Source of the DNA: Modestobacter marinus | GTDB taxonomy: Bacteria > Actinomycetota > Actinomycetes > Mycobacteriales > Geodermatophilaceae | Assembly: GCF_011758655.1 (NCBI RefSeq) | Contig: NZ_JAAMPA010000003.1 | Span: forward strand, 434,001 to 498,000 | DNA length: 64,000 nucleotides | Direction of reading: 5' to 3' | Shown here: in pieces, positions 17,775 through 25,857 of the stretch | How the letters are laid out: every line of letters begins with the position of its first letter | Position numbering within the stretch: the first letter of the stretch is position 1 | Translations under genes and position numbers: made by a program | Notes under the pieces: model-generated | The model's input: only the letters and a program-made list of their open reading frames with translations | The model's database searches: none | Told to the model about the DNA's origin: nothing

Positions 17775-19079
17775 GTGACGATCGACAGCGCCGACGGTCG
17801 CCTTTTGATCCATCTGCATTTTCAGGACCCCAGTCGTTGGATGCATAGACGCGTGGAGAACGTCGACTTTCTCAGTGACGTCCTCTGTCGGCACCGGGTG
17901 AGCCTTGACTTCGATGTGCAGAGAGCCCGTGCGGTTCAGGTGGCGAAGCGCGATGACTGGTTGCCGGACCGACTGCTCTTGCCGCTCGGCCTGATGGCAA
18001 AAGATCCTCCGCTCTTGAACTTCGATCTCCGCGACGCTTCCGGTGAAAGTCGCCCATTACTTACCAGTCAAGACACCGCGGAAGCGGCCTATCAGGCGCT
18101 TTGCTATCTGGCCACCAAAACTCTCGGGCGGACGCCTCTCGACGAGGAAGGCAAAGAAGTCTTGAGAGCGATAGTGAGCAATCCCGCTGACCGCGCGGAC
18201 GAGGCGCTGCGCGGCTGGTATTCGCCCGCCGACCGGACGTATCCTCCGGGCTCCCAGGCGAGCGCACTAATGATGGATCCGGCATTCAGGCTGATCGTCA
18301 CTGAGCTAGTGCAGAACTACATCGCGCTGACGCCTATAGAGGCGGATTCCGGCCGCCAGCTGCTTAAATATTCATATGCTTCAGAGGTACCGTGGGCGGC
18401 GCCCCGGCTGAGGGATCGAATCTTCGGAACGTCGGCGAGGTTGACGTTCCCTGTTGTGGCCGCGGGCGCCAGTTACAGCTATCACTTCGAGGTTGCGGCG
18501 CCAGAAAACCTAGATGCGAGGCGGCTAACGCTGAGCGAGGCTGAAGGTGATCCTCCGAGGCCGCGAGCTGAGGCACTAATGCGCATTGATGGGCGACGCG
18601 AGCATATGCATGCACACGTGCATCTCGCGAACCGCTACTCGAACCATGTCGCCGTCGTCGACCTAATCTCTCAGCGAAGAGGGCTTGTGAGGAGCGCCTG
18701 GTTTGGTGCCCTGTACGCGACTGTTGCGCTCGTGGCCGGCTATTTTTGGCAGCGTCAGACCGGTCGACTTGAGCACGCCAACGTAGAGGCACTTGGGGCT
18801 GCGCTGCTGCTGGTGCCAGGCCTAGCGGCCGTCTACGTCAGCCGCCCGGGCGAGCATGGCATGGCGGCCAGGTTCGCGTTCGGGACGCGTGTCGCCACAG
18901 TCCTTGCCGCTGCCGCTGCGGTGTTCGCTAGCATCAGCTTGGCTCTGGGGTTCGAGGGACGAGCGCTCGAGAACTTCTGGTTGGGCTCCAGTATCGCTGC
19001 AGGGTTGCCGACGGTCTTCCTGTGGTACGTCTACTGGCGGGCGGGTAAGCGCGTTGACTACGAGGTCACGCGTGGCTAA
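17775..19079 (+). CDS. uncharacterised island protein with four C-terminal membrane segments
   Basis: A 434-residue protein I do not recognise. About 300 residues of soluble sequence (VTIDSADGRLLIHLHF at the start, then a beta-rich part with YSYHFEVAAPENLDA and a His-rich EHMHAHVHLANRYSNH) precede four hydrophobic segments near the C-terminus: FGALYATVALVAGYF, ALGAALLLVPGLAAVYV, ATVLAAAAAVFASISLAL and a last one at SIAAGLPTVFLWYVYW. The chosen GTG at 17775 has GGGAGAGG 6 nt upstream; the longer frame from 17604 lacks a site. Codon use is less GC-biased than in neighbours, in keeping with transfer. It is the only large intact gene of the island. Confidence 0.65.
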   Translation: MTIDSADGRLLIHLHFQDPSRWMHRRVENVDFLSDVLCRHRVSLDFDVQRARAVQVAKRDDWLPDRLLLPLGLMAKDPPLLNFDLRDASGESRPLLTSQDTAEAAYQALCYLATKTLGRTPLDEEGKEVLRAIVSNPADRADEALRGWYSPADRTYPPGSQASALMMDPAFRLIVTELVQNYIALTPIEADSGRQLLKYSYASEVPWAAPRLRDRIFGTSARLTFPVVAAGASYSYHFEVAAPENLDARRLTLSEAEGDPPRPRAEALMRIDGRREHMHAHVHLANRYSNHVAVVDLISQRRGLVRSAWFGALYATVALVAGYFWQRQTGRLEHANVEALGAALLLVPGLAAVYVSRPGEHGMAARFAFGTRVATVLAAAAAVFASISLALGFEGRALENFWLGSSIAAGLPTVFLWYVYWRAGKRVDYEVTRG

Positions 19080-19107
19080 GATCAGGCTTTCGTCGAGGAG
19101 GAGTCCC

Positions 19108-19287
19108 ATGTCGGTGGCTCGTTGGCTCGAGGACCTTCGGGTCGACTTCGGCGTCATGGAGGTCCTCGAGGGGAAGCGACCCAGGGCTGTACTAGAAGAC
19201 GTGAAGCTGCAGCAAGACGCTGAAGCCCGATTGCAGCAGTTGGAGCATGAGCTCGAAGATGGCGAGTTTGTAGGCTTCTGCAGCTGA
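19108..19287 (+). CDS. small island protein, coiled-coil-like
   Basis: A 59-residue acidic protein (MSVARWLEDLRVDFGVMEVL, then a charged helix LQQDAEARLQQLEHELEDGE). GAGGAGG lies 7 nt before the ATG, the best ribosome site in the island, and the gene starts 29 bp after the membrane-protein stop, so the two may be co-expressed. No family recognised. It could equally be a chance open frame, but the ribosome site argues against that. Confidence 0.5.
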   Translation: MSVARWLEDLRVDFGVMEVLEGKRPRAVLEDVKLQQDAEARLQQLEHELEDGEFVGFCS

Positions 19288-19959
19288 GGACATCCGCTGG
19301 GAGGCGATTGCATCGCTCAGTGAGCCGGATCTAAACGGTCAGCTGAAGATGCATTCGTGAAGTACTGGCGTTTCGTTAGCCACTTACCGCCGTGTCCGCT
19401 ATGTCATCCTGCATCCGTGAGCCGCTGCGTAAGTGGACCCTCTCGCTTTGTCATCGCGACGTCCATGACGAGCTGCTTGCTTGTCTGACGCGCCGCGACC
19501 GATGATGCCGTTGTCTTCAGCGATCTCGTCGAAGTGCTGATGTTTGAGGGCGGATGCGAGCGGTTGTATGACTGCATGAACCCGCAGACGACGGTGCGCT
19601 GCTGAGGCACCGTCGCTCAGGGTCAGGCCTGGCGCCGGAGCTCTAGAGGAAATTTAATCTGGAGCCATTGCTCGTCGGCTTTCTTGACCCTATGGGTGTC
19701 GAGCACCGGTCTTCGGCGCTGGCACAGTATCCGCCGAAAAGCGACCTCAAAGTCGGGGCGAATTCCTTGTGAGCATCCTGCCGATGAGCGCGTTGAACGC
19801 CGCCATTTTTAGGTAGGGCCACACCAGGTATCTGTAAACTCGACCACGAAGTCCTTACTGCGTTAGGCGGTGCGCCTTTCGAGGTGGGTGGCCTCGCCAA
19901 GCACGGTGACGCGCTCGGGTCTTTGACGAATCCATGCGGGCTACTCCTGCGGGGCGAGG
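19288..19959. other. island middle part with no recognisable gene
   Basis: About 670 bp with short frames on both strands. None has a good ribosome site or recognisable family sequence. It may hold decayed genes that I cannot identify. Confidence 0.5.
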
Positions 19960-20890
19960 GCACCGTAGTGGCCTGCTCGGCTCCGTTCGGGGCGATTGAT
20001 CCGATCGTGCCGTGCCGGCGTCGGTTGGTTCACCGTCGAAACAGTCGAGCGGTGGTGTACTTCACGTCCCAGACGGTCTTATGGGGGCCTGCGTGAAAAA
20101 AGGGATTCGGTTGCACTCAATCTTGGACATGCTAACCGCCCTCCATCAGCGCGTTTCTGTAGGCATCGCCGATCGAGCAATCTGGCGGCGCGATGCCTTC
20201 CATGGCCAGATGCTCGGGTGGCCGCATTGCGATGCACTAACTGTCCGCGCCGCTGTGACTGATCACGACGACCCGGTGTTCGCGCGGGAGGGCTGCCAAG
20301 TCGTGTTCGCAGGAAGGCTGCCAAGTCGCCATCCGTACCGAGGTCATTAGCAGCTCGGTATCCTTGTGCGAACCGCCTTGCCGCGCGCACCCTGGACAGC
20401 CCCAGCGCACGCATCGCCCGGTCTACCGCCCCGGCGCTCGCGTCGAGGTTGCGGGTGCGGCGCAACGGGGCGGTCTTCTTCCGGCGCCGTACCCTATTGG
20501 GACGTCAGGCGGGGCCCCCGTCGGGTCCGGTGGCCGAGGCGGCATCGCGGACAGTGATCTGGATTGAGCGTCGGTGGTGGTGGGGGCAGCCAGCGGTCGC
20601 GATGGTGACCTCGACTTCCGGTAGGTCCGGGTAGCGACGTGATACCCCTACTTCCGCAGTACGCGGAAGATCGACTCGACCGCACGGCCGTGGGCCGCTT
20701 GGGCGAGTGGCAATGCCATGGTCCACGGTTGGGGGAGCCGACTCTCCGGCGAAGGAGACCGTGGCCGCCGTGAGGATCTGGTTGCCCCCGGACCGCCGGC
20801 TTCTTCCCACAGCCATTTGAACTCGGCGGACTCCTCCGACGCGGTCCCCGGCCGGGCGCCGTTGTCGATGTCGACCTGGGCCACCCAGCG
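19960..20890 (-). pseudogene. decayed IS3-family transposase (OrfA and OrfB remnants)
   Basis: Reading leftward, pieces of an IS3 transposase appear in order but in shifting frames: WVAQVDIDNGARPGTASEES (20890-20830, OrfA), NQILTAATVSFAGE (near 20785, end of OrfA), VESIFRVLRK (start of OrfB), SAGAVDRAMRALGLSRVR (near 20430), then the catalytic-domain end HLAMEGIAPPDCSIGDAY with NALME (20200-20120), HAGPHKTVWDVKYTTARLF (20090-20040) and NRRRHGTIG (near 20020). Stops, frameshifts and an internal deletion break the frame repeatedly. Each piece matches the known IS3 consensus order, so the identification is firm although no search was run. Confidence 0.82.
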
Positions 20891-20996
20891 ACGCGTCGAC
20901 TTCCGGGCTGGTCCAAACTGGCGGCCACCGCCAGCGCGTGATCGAGGGGTGCTGGCCGCGGTACTCATGCGCCAGCGCGCTCCAATATTCTGGGTT

Positions 20997-21030
20997 AGCG
21001 GTCGCAGGTTCGATCCCTGCCGCGCCCACC
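20997..21030 (+). repeat. attR-like direct repeat (copy of tRNA-Val 3' end)
   Basis: Exact 34-bp duplicate of 17139-17172, with no 5' tRNA half attached, so not a tRNA gene. It marks the right edge of the island. The following GGDEF-EAL gene begins within 75 bp. Confidence 0.9.
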
Positions 21031-21103
21031 CCCCAGCGGTGCCGTCTCACCCGGACGGGTGCCCGCTGCTCGACCGAGGTCGCGGTCGGGCCGATGCGAT
21101 GGC

Positions 21104-23770
21104 ATGCCGCTCCGACCGTCGTCCTCGCGCAGACCGCCACGACGAGGCGTGCCCCTGTGGGCCTACCTCGTGGCCCTGGTGCTGGTCCCGTTGCTGGGCG
21201 TCGTCGCACTGACCGGTGCGATCGTGCGCTCCGCGGTGTCTGAGTCGGCCACCGCCGAGCGCGCCGAGGCCGCAGTGCAGGCGGTGGCGCAGCTGGACGC
21301 CGCCCGTAGCGGGGTGGAGCACGAGGTCGTCCCGGTGCTGTCCGCGACGGTCCTGCTCGACCCGGCCCTGAGCGCGATGACCGGGCTCCCCCCGGTCATG
21401 GTGCAGACCCAGCTGGCGCAGGCCGAGCAGGCCGTCGTCCAGGCGCAGCGGGTCACCGACCGGGCGCTGGCCTCGGTGCCCGCTGGCTCCGTGGGCGCCT
21501 GGGCCGCGGAACGGGCCCTCGCCCGGCTCGCCGACGTCCGCGCCGGCTCGCAGACCCGGAGCCTCTCGCTGGTGGAGACCTACCGCGGGTACCTGGCCGT
21601 CTCCGGTCTGCTCCTGGAGGCCCAGCAGAAAGCGGCCGCGGAGGCGAGTGCCCAGGAGGTGACCGGCGGGACCTACCGGGCCGCCCGGGACGTCGAGCTG
21701 CTCGCCGAGCTGACCCAGACCTCCAGCCGTGTGGTCCCGCTGTTCCTCGGCTCCCAGCTCCGTCTCGACGGTACCGAGGACAGCGACCTGGACTGGCGCC
21801 CTGCCTGGATCGCCTACACCGACGCCCAACGGCAGCTGGGCGACCTGTCCCAGCCGGCCCTGGCCGCGGCCTGGGACGGCGTCCGCGCGTCCGCGGCGGT
21901 GACCGCGGTGGACGACGTCCTCGCCGCGCGGGCCGAGCAGGACACCGCCGCCCCCCTCTCCATCGAGCGCATCGCCGCCCTGGTCAACGGGAGCGCCGCA
22001 CGGGACGCCGCCTTCACCGAGCTGCTGGACACCGCGGTCGCCGGCGCCCAGGCGAGCGCGGCCGCCGACCGCGACGCGGCGGACGGTCGCCGGACGGCCA
22101 CGCTGCTGGCCGGCCTCGGCCTGCTGCTGACCGCGGCGGTCGGCGCCGTCGTCCTGGGTCGCAGCGTGTCCCGCTCGCTCGGCGTGCTGGCCGGGCAGGC
22201 CGACCAGGTCAGCCGCGGCGAGCTCGTGGAGGTCGAGGGCGGGGGCCCGCGCGAGGTGCGCACCGTCTCCACGGCGCTGGCCGCGGCGGTGGCCAGTCTC
22301 CGGCGCATCCAGGACCAGGCGCAGGCGGTGGCCCGCGGGGACCTCGCCGACAGCGTGCTGGCCGAGCCGCTGCCCGGTCCGCTCGGTGCGGTCGTGCACG
22401 CCTCGGTGCGGCAGATCGTGAGCTCGGTGCGCCAGCGCGAGGAACTGCAGTCCGCGCTCGCCCACCAGGCCGCGCACGACCCGCTCACCGAGCTGCCCAA
22501 CCGGGCGCAGGCGCTGCAGCTGACCGCCGCGGCCCTGTCCCGCGGCCGGCGCGCGGGCACCATGACCGGCCTGCTGTTCGTCGACCTGGACGGCTTCAAG
22601 TCGGTCAACGACACCCACGGGCACGCGGCCGGGGACGACGTCCTGCGGGAGGTCGCCGGCCGGCTCGCGGCGGAGGTCCGCGCCGGCGACGTCGTGTGCC
22701 GGCTGGGCGGTGACGAGTTCGTCGTCCTGGTCGAGGCGGTGGACGACGAGCGCGCGCTGGTCGAGCTCGCCGAGCGGCTGATCGCGGCGACCAGCGAGCC
22801 GATCCGGCTGGCCCACCACACGGTGCGGGTCGGCGCCAGCGTCGGCGTGGCGGTCAGCCGGGACGCCGACACCGACGCCGACGTCCTCTTCGTCGAGGCG
22901 GACACCGCCGCCTACCGGGCCAAGCGGCACGGGCGTGGCCGGGCCGAGGTCTTCGACGAGGTGCTCCGCGGGCAGCTCGCCGAGCGGGCTGCGCTGGAGG
23001 CGGCGATCCGGTCGGGTCTGGCCGACGGCGAGATGCAGCTGCACTACCAGCCCGTGGTCGACGTGACCTCGGACCGGGTGATCGGGTACGAGGCCCTGGT
23101 GCGCTGGCAGCGGCCCGGGCACGGGCTGGTGCCGCCGGACGAGTTCGTCCCCGCGGCCGAGGAGTCCCAGCTGATCTGCGAGCTGGACCGCTGGGTGCTG
23201 CACGAGGCCACCCGGCAGCTCGCCGAGTGGCGCAGCACCGCCGGGCTGGCCCAGGACGAGCCGGAGCCGACCATCGCGGTGAACGTCTCCGGCCGGCACC
23301 TCGCTGACCGCCGGGTCGTGCAGGACGTCGCCGATGCGCTGGCCGCCTCGGGGCTCCCCGCCCACCTGCTCGTGCTCGAGGTGACCGAGACCGTGCTGGT
23401 CGCCGACCCGTCGGCGATGGACAACCTGGCCACCCTGCGGGCACTGGGCGCCGCCGTCGCCATCGACGACTTCGGCACCGGCTACACCTCCATCGGCCAG
23501 CTGGGGCACATGCCGGTCGACACCCTCAAGATCGACCGCAGCTTCATCGGCTCCAGCGAGCCGGGGCACGGTGACCTGGTGGCGCTGATGATCCGGGCGG
23601 CGCACACCTTCGGGCTGACCGTGGTCGCCGAGGGGGTCGAGGAGCCCGAGCAGCTGGCGCGGCTCCGGGCCGACGCGTGCGACCAGGCGCAGGGGTGGCT
23701 GTTCCACCGGGCGCTGCCCGCGGCCGAGGCCGGCGCGCTCCTGCAGCCGGGTGTCCCTGCGCCGTCCTGA
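21104..23770 (+). CDS. membrane GGDEF-EAL protein (c-di-GMP metabolism)
   Basis: An 888-residue sensor protein. A membrane segment at about 18-42 (LWAYLVALVLVPLLGVVALT) and a second at about 330-354 flank an extracytoplasmic helical sensor; a HAMP-like region follows, then GGDEF (about 450-615) with intact LGGDEF, and EAL (about 630-870) with GYEALVRW and IDDFGTGY intact. Both cyclase and phosphodiesterase motifs look competent. The ATG at 21104 is chosen; a GTG at 21059 is also possible. The start lies right after the island edge, so the native promoter may have been displaced. Confidence 0.88.
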   Translation: MPLRPSSSRRPPRRGVPLWAYLVALVLVPLLGVVALTGAIVRSAVSESATAERAEAAVQAVAQLDAARSGVEHEVVPVLSATVLLDPALSAMTGLPPVMVQTQLAQAEQAVVQAQRVTDRALASVPAGSVGAWAAERALARLADVRAGSQTRSLSLVETYRGYLAVSGLLLEAQQKAAAEASAQEVTGGTYRAARDVELLAELTQTSSRVVPLFLGSQLRLDGTEDSDLDWRPAWIAYTDAQRQLGDLSQPALAAAWDGVRASAAVTAVDDVLAARAEQDTAAPLSIERIAALVNGSAARDAAFTELLDTAVAGAQASAAADRDAADGRRTATLLAGLGLLLTAAVGAVVLGRSVSRSLGVLAGQADQVSRGELVEVEGGGPREVRTVSTALAAAVASLRRIQDQAQAVARGDLADSVLAEPLPGPLGAVVHASVRQIVSSVRQREELQSALAHQAAHDPLTELPNRAQALQLTAAALSRGRRAGTMTGLLFVDLDGFKSVNDTHGHAAGDDVLREVAGRLAAEVRAGDVVCRLGGDEFVVLVEAVDDERALVELAERLIAATSEPIRLAHHTVRVGASVGVAVSRDADTDADVLFVEADTAAYRAKRHGRGRAEVFDEVLRGQLAERAALEAAIRSGLADGEMQLHYQPVVDVTSDRVIGYEALVRWQRPGHGLVPPDEFVPAAEESQLICELDRWVLHEATRQLAEWRSTAGLAQDEPEPTIAVNVSGRHLADRRVVQDVADALAASGLPAHLLVLEVTETVLVADPSAMDNLATLRALGAAVAIDDFGTGYTSIGQLGHMPVDTLKIDRSFIGSSEPGHGDLVALMIRAAHTFGLTVVAEGVEEPEQLARLRADACDQAQGWLFHRALPAAEAGALLQPGVPAPS

Positions 23771-23795
23771 GACTGCGCCGTCCTGAGCGGGCCGC

Positions 23796-25754
23796 TCAGT
23801 CGTCGGTGCCGCGGACGCCGGACCGCCGGCCCGGCGTGGTCTCCCGGATCAGCCGCCGGGCGGCGTCCACCTCCCGGGCGACCGGGGCCAGGACGCCTTC
23901 GGCGTACAGCTCGGCGTCGTCGGGGGCGCGGTGCTCGCGCAGGTCCTGCTCCAGCTGCCGGAGCGCCCTGCACAGCACGCCGACCTGGGCAACGTCGGGC
24001 GCGGGCTCGCCGGCGCGCATCGCGATGACCGCCTCGGTGACCGCGTCCGACGCCCGTTCCAGCTGCACGATCACCGGCCACCAGGCCGCGGCCCGGGTGC
24101 TGATCGGCGGGGGCTCGGCCAGCCGGCGCTGCAGCTGCGTCTGCAGCTCGGTCAGCGCCCGGTAGCTGCCCCGCCGGGCCCGCCGGGTGGCCTCGGGACC
24201 CTGGGTGAACGCGGCCTCGACGAAGCGGTCCAGCGCCAGGGTCGCGTCGCGCAGCGCGTCGTCCAGCGGGGCCCGCCAGGTCTGCGGCCACAGCAGGTAG
24301 CCGAACACCAGCACGATCCCGCAGCCGATCAGCGTATCGACCAGCCGGGCACCGACCAGCCCGGCGCCGCTGGGCGTGGCCAGGTCGAGCAGCAGGATGA
24401 TCAGCGGGGTCTGGAAGACCGAGAACAGGCCGAAGTTGCCGCTGCGGGCCCAGGGGAGCGCGCCGGCGGCCAGCGCCAGGGGGAGCAGCACCCAGGCGTC
24501 CCGGTGCAGGAAGGTCAGCAGCAGCGACCCGATGAGGACGCCGAGCAGCGTGCCGGCCCCGCGCTGCACCGCCCGGGTGAACACCGAGCCGTAGTCGGGC
24601 TTGAGCACGATCGCGACGGTCAGCAGCACCCAGTAGGGCCGCTCGATCGGCAGCAGCTGGCGGGCGATCTCGGCGACGGTCATGCACAGCGTGAGCCGGA
24701 CGACGAAGGCGCGGGAGTCGGCGCTGCCCAGGGTCCGGTCGAACAGGTCGTGCAGCCGCACCCGCCACTCCGGGGCGGGGCGCACGACCGCCGCCGAGGC
24801 CCGCTCCTCGGGGTCGCCGACGACGTTCCACACCAGCCGCAGTCCGTGCCGGACCGCCCGGCGCGGTGCCGGGGCGTCCTCGACCGGCGGCGGTCGTTCG
24901 CCGAGCACCGGGCGGCGGCTGGTGACCGCGGTGGCCAGGGCGTGCGCGGCCCCGATGTCGCGGGAGTCGGCCGGCACGCCGCCCCGGGCACTGGCCACCG
25001 CACCCTCCACCAGCGGCGCGGCCGCGTTCAGCACCCCGGCCAGCTCGGCGAGCTCCCGGCTGCGGCCGGCCGAGCGGCTGCGCGCGTGGATGACCCGGTC
25101 GTAGCCGGCGTTCAGCGCCAGGGTGAGCTCCCGGCGGGCCTGCTCGGTGCGGTCGGTGCCGATCGCCTCGAGCAGCTCGCCGACCCGGGTGAACACCGCC
25201 CCGACGGCGGACCGGTCGGGGTCCAGCGCCTCGGTGCGCGCCTGCACCAGGACGGCGAGGGCCCCCCATGCCGCCCCGGCCAGGAAGAACCCGAGCTCGA
25301 CGCCGGCCGACAGCGGGGTCTGCAGCCCGGAGGAGATCGCGGTGTAGATGAGCAGCTGCAGCGCGCCCAGGGAGAAGGCGCCGCTGATCGAGCTCAGCAG
25401 GGCGGCGACCGCGGAGACGACGACCATCAGCAGCACCGGCTGCCAGCCGCCCCCGCTGAGGCCGTGCCCGACCAGCAGGCCGACCCCGCCGAGCAGCGAG
25501 GCCGCGGCCACCCGGCGCAGCCGGACCCGCAGCGGGCCCGACTGCGGCGCCAGCGTCGCGGCCAGCGAGCCCATGGTCGCGAACACCCCGGCGCCCACCG
25601 CCGGGCCCTCCACCCCGCCGACGGCCAGGGCCAGGGCCAGCGGGGCGGGGATGACCAGGGCGAAGCGGGTGACGTCACGCCACGGCACGCTCGCCGGGCT
25701 GGTGCGCACCAGCTCCTCGAGCCAGGCCGGCGCCCGCAACCCCCGCTCCGCCAC
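23796..25754 (-). CDS. FUSC-family membrane protein
   Basis: A 652-residue protein with two sets of membrane helices, one at about 30-180 and one at about 370-520, each followed by a cytoplasmic helical region; this is the duplicated layout of YccS/FUSC proteins, related to aromatic acid efflux and p-hydroxybenzoate exporters. The second block has the usual RPYWVLLTVAIVLKPDYG motif (FUSC signature R..W..LT...). The GTG at 25754 has GGGAGG about 7 nt upstream. Divergent from the ABC exporter across about 100 bp. Transported substrate unknown. Confidence 0.85.
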   Translation of the reverse strand: MAERGLRAPAWLEELVRTSPASVPWRDVTRFALVIPAPLALALAVGGVEGPAVGAGVFATMGSLAATLAPQSGPLRVRLRRVAAASLLGGVGLLVGHGLSGGGWQPVLLMVVVSAVAALLSSISGAFSLGALQLLIYTAISSGLQTPLSAGVELGFFLAGAAWGALAVLVQARTEALDPDRSAVGAVFTRVGELLEAIGTDRTEQARRELTLALNAGYDRVIHARSRSAGRSRELAELAGVLNAAAPLVEGAVASARGGVPADSRDIGAAHALATAVTSRRPVLGERPPPVEDAPAPRRAVRHGLRLVWNVVGDPEERASAAVVRPAPEWRVRLHDLFDRTLGSADSRAFVVRLTLCMTVAEIARQLLPIERPYWVLLTVAIVLKPDYGSVFTRAVQRGAGTLLGVLIGSLLLTFLHRDAWVLLPLALAAGALPWARSGNFGLFSVFQTPLIILLLDLATPSGAGLVGARLVDTLIGCGIVLVFGYLLWPQTWRAPLDDALRDATLALDRFVEAAFTQGPEATRRARRGSYRALTELQTQLQRRLAEPPPISTRAAAWWPVIVQLERASDAVTEAVIAMRAGEPAPDVAQVGVLCRALRQLEQDLREHRAPDDAELYAEGVLAPVAREVDAARRLIRETTPGRRSGVRGTDD

Positions 25755-25857
25755 AGGGGCAGCCTCCCACCCGGGCGCGGCGCGCCGGGCCAGGACGTCG
25801 CACACTGGACGTCGTGCCGTGCCGGGGAGACCACCGCCGCACCGGCCCGGCCCGGCA

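Larger units (their letters stand above)
17139..21030 (+). mobile_element. tRNA-Val genomic island, about 3.86 kb, no visible integrase
   Basis: The segment between the two 34-bp repeats differs from its flanks: it is visibly lower in GC, has poor coding density and contains a dead transposase. It carries one sizeable intact gene (membrane protein at 17775), a 59-residue gene and a decayed IS3-family element. I found no tyrosine or serine recombinase reading frame, intact or broken, so the element is either a deletion remnant or depends on an integrase encoded elsewhere. Confidence 0.8.

Noticed and set aside
20012..20350. A 112-residue plus-strand island gene
   Set aside because: It lies antisense to the IS3 catalytic-domain remnant and has no ribosome site or family sequence.
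20997..21030. A second tRNA-Val gene
   Set aside because: Only the 3' 34 bp are present; no acceptor 5' strand, D arm or anticodon precedes it.
20505..21209. A 234-residue minus-strand frame containing GVGAAGIEPATANPEYW
   Set aside because: Crosses the tRNA 3'-end copy at 20997-21030 and the dead IS3 element; the GIEPAT sequence is a typical antisense-tRNA artefact.
21047..23707. An 886-codon minus-strand frame opposite the GGDEF-EAL gene
   Set aside because: Antisense shadow; residues are rich in Gly/Arg/His/Gln as expected from reading codon complements, while the plus strand has intact GGDEF and EAL motifs.
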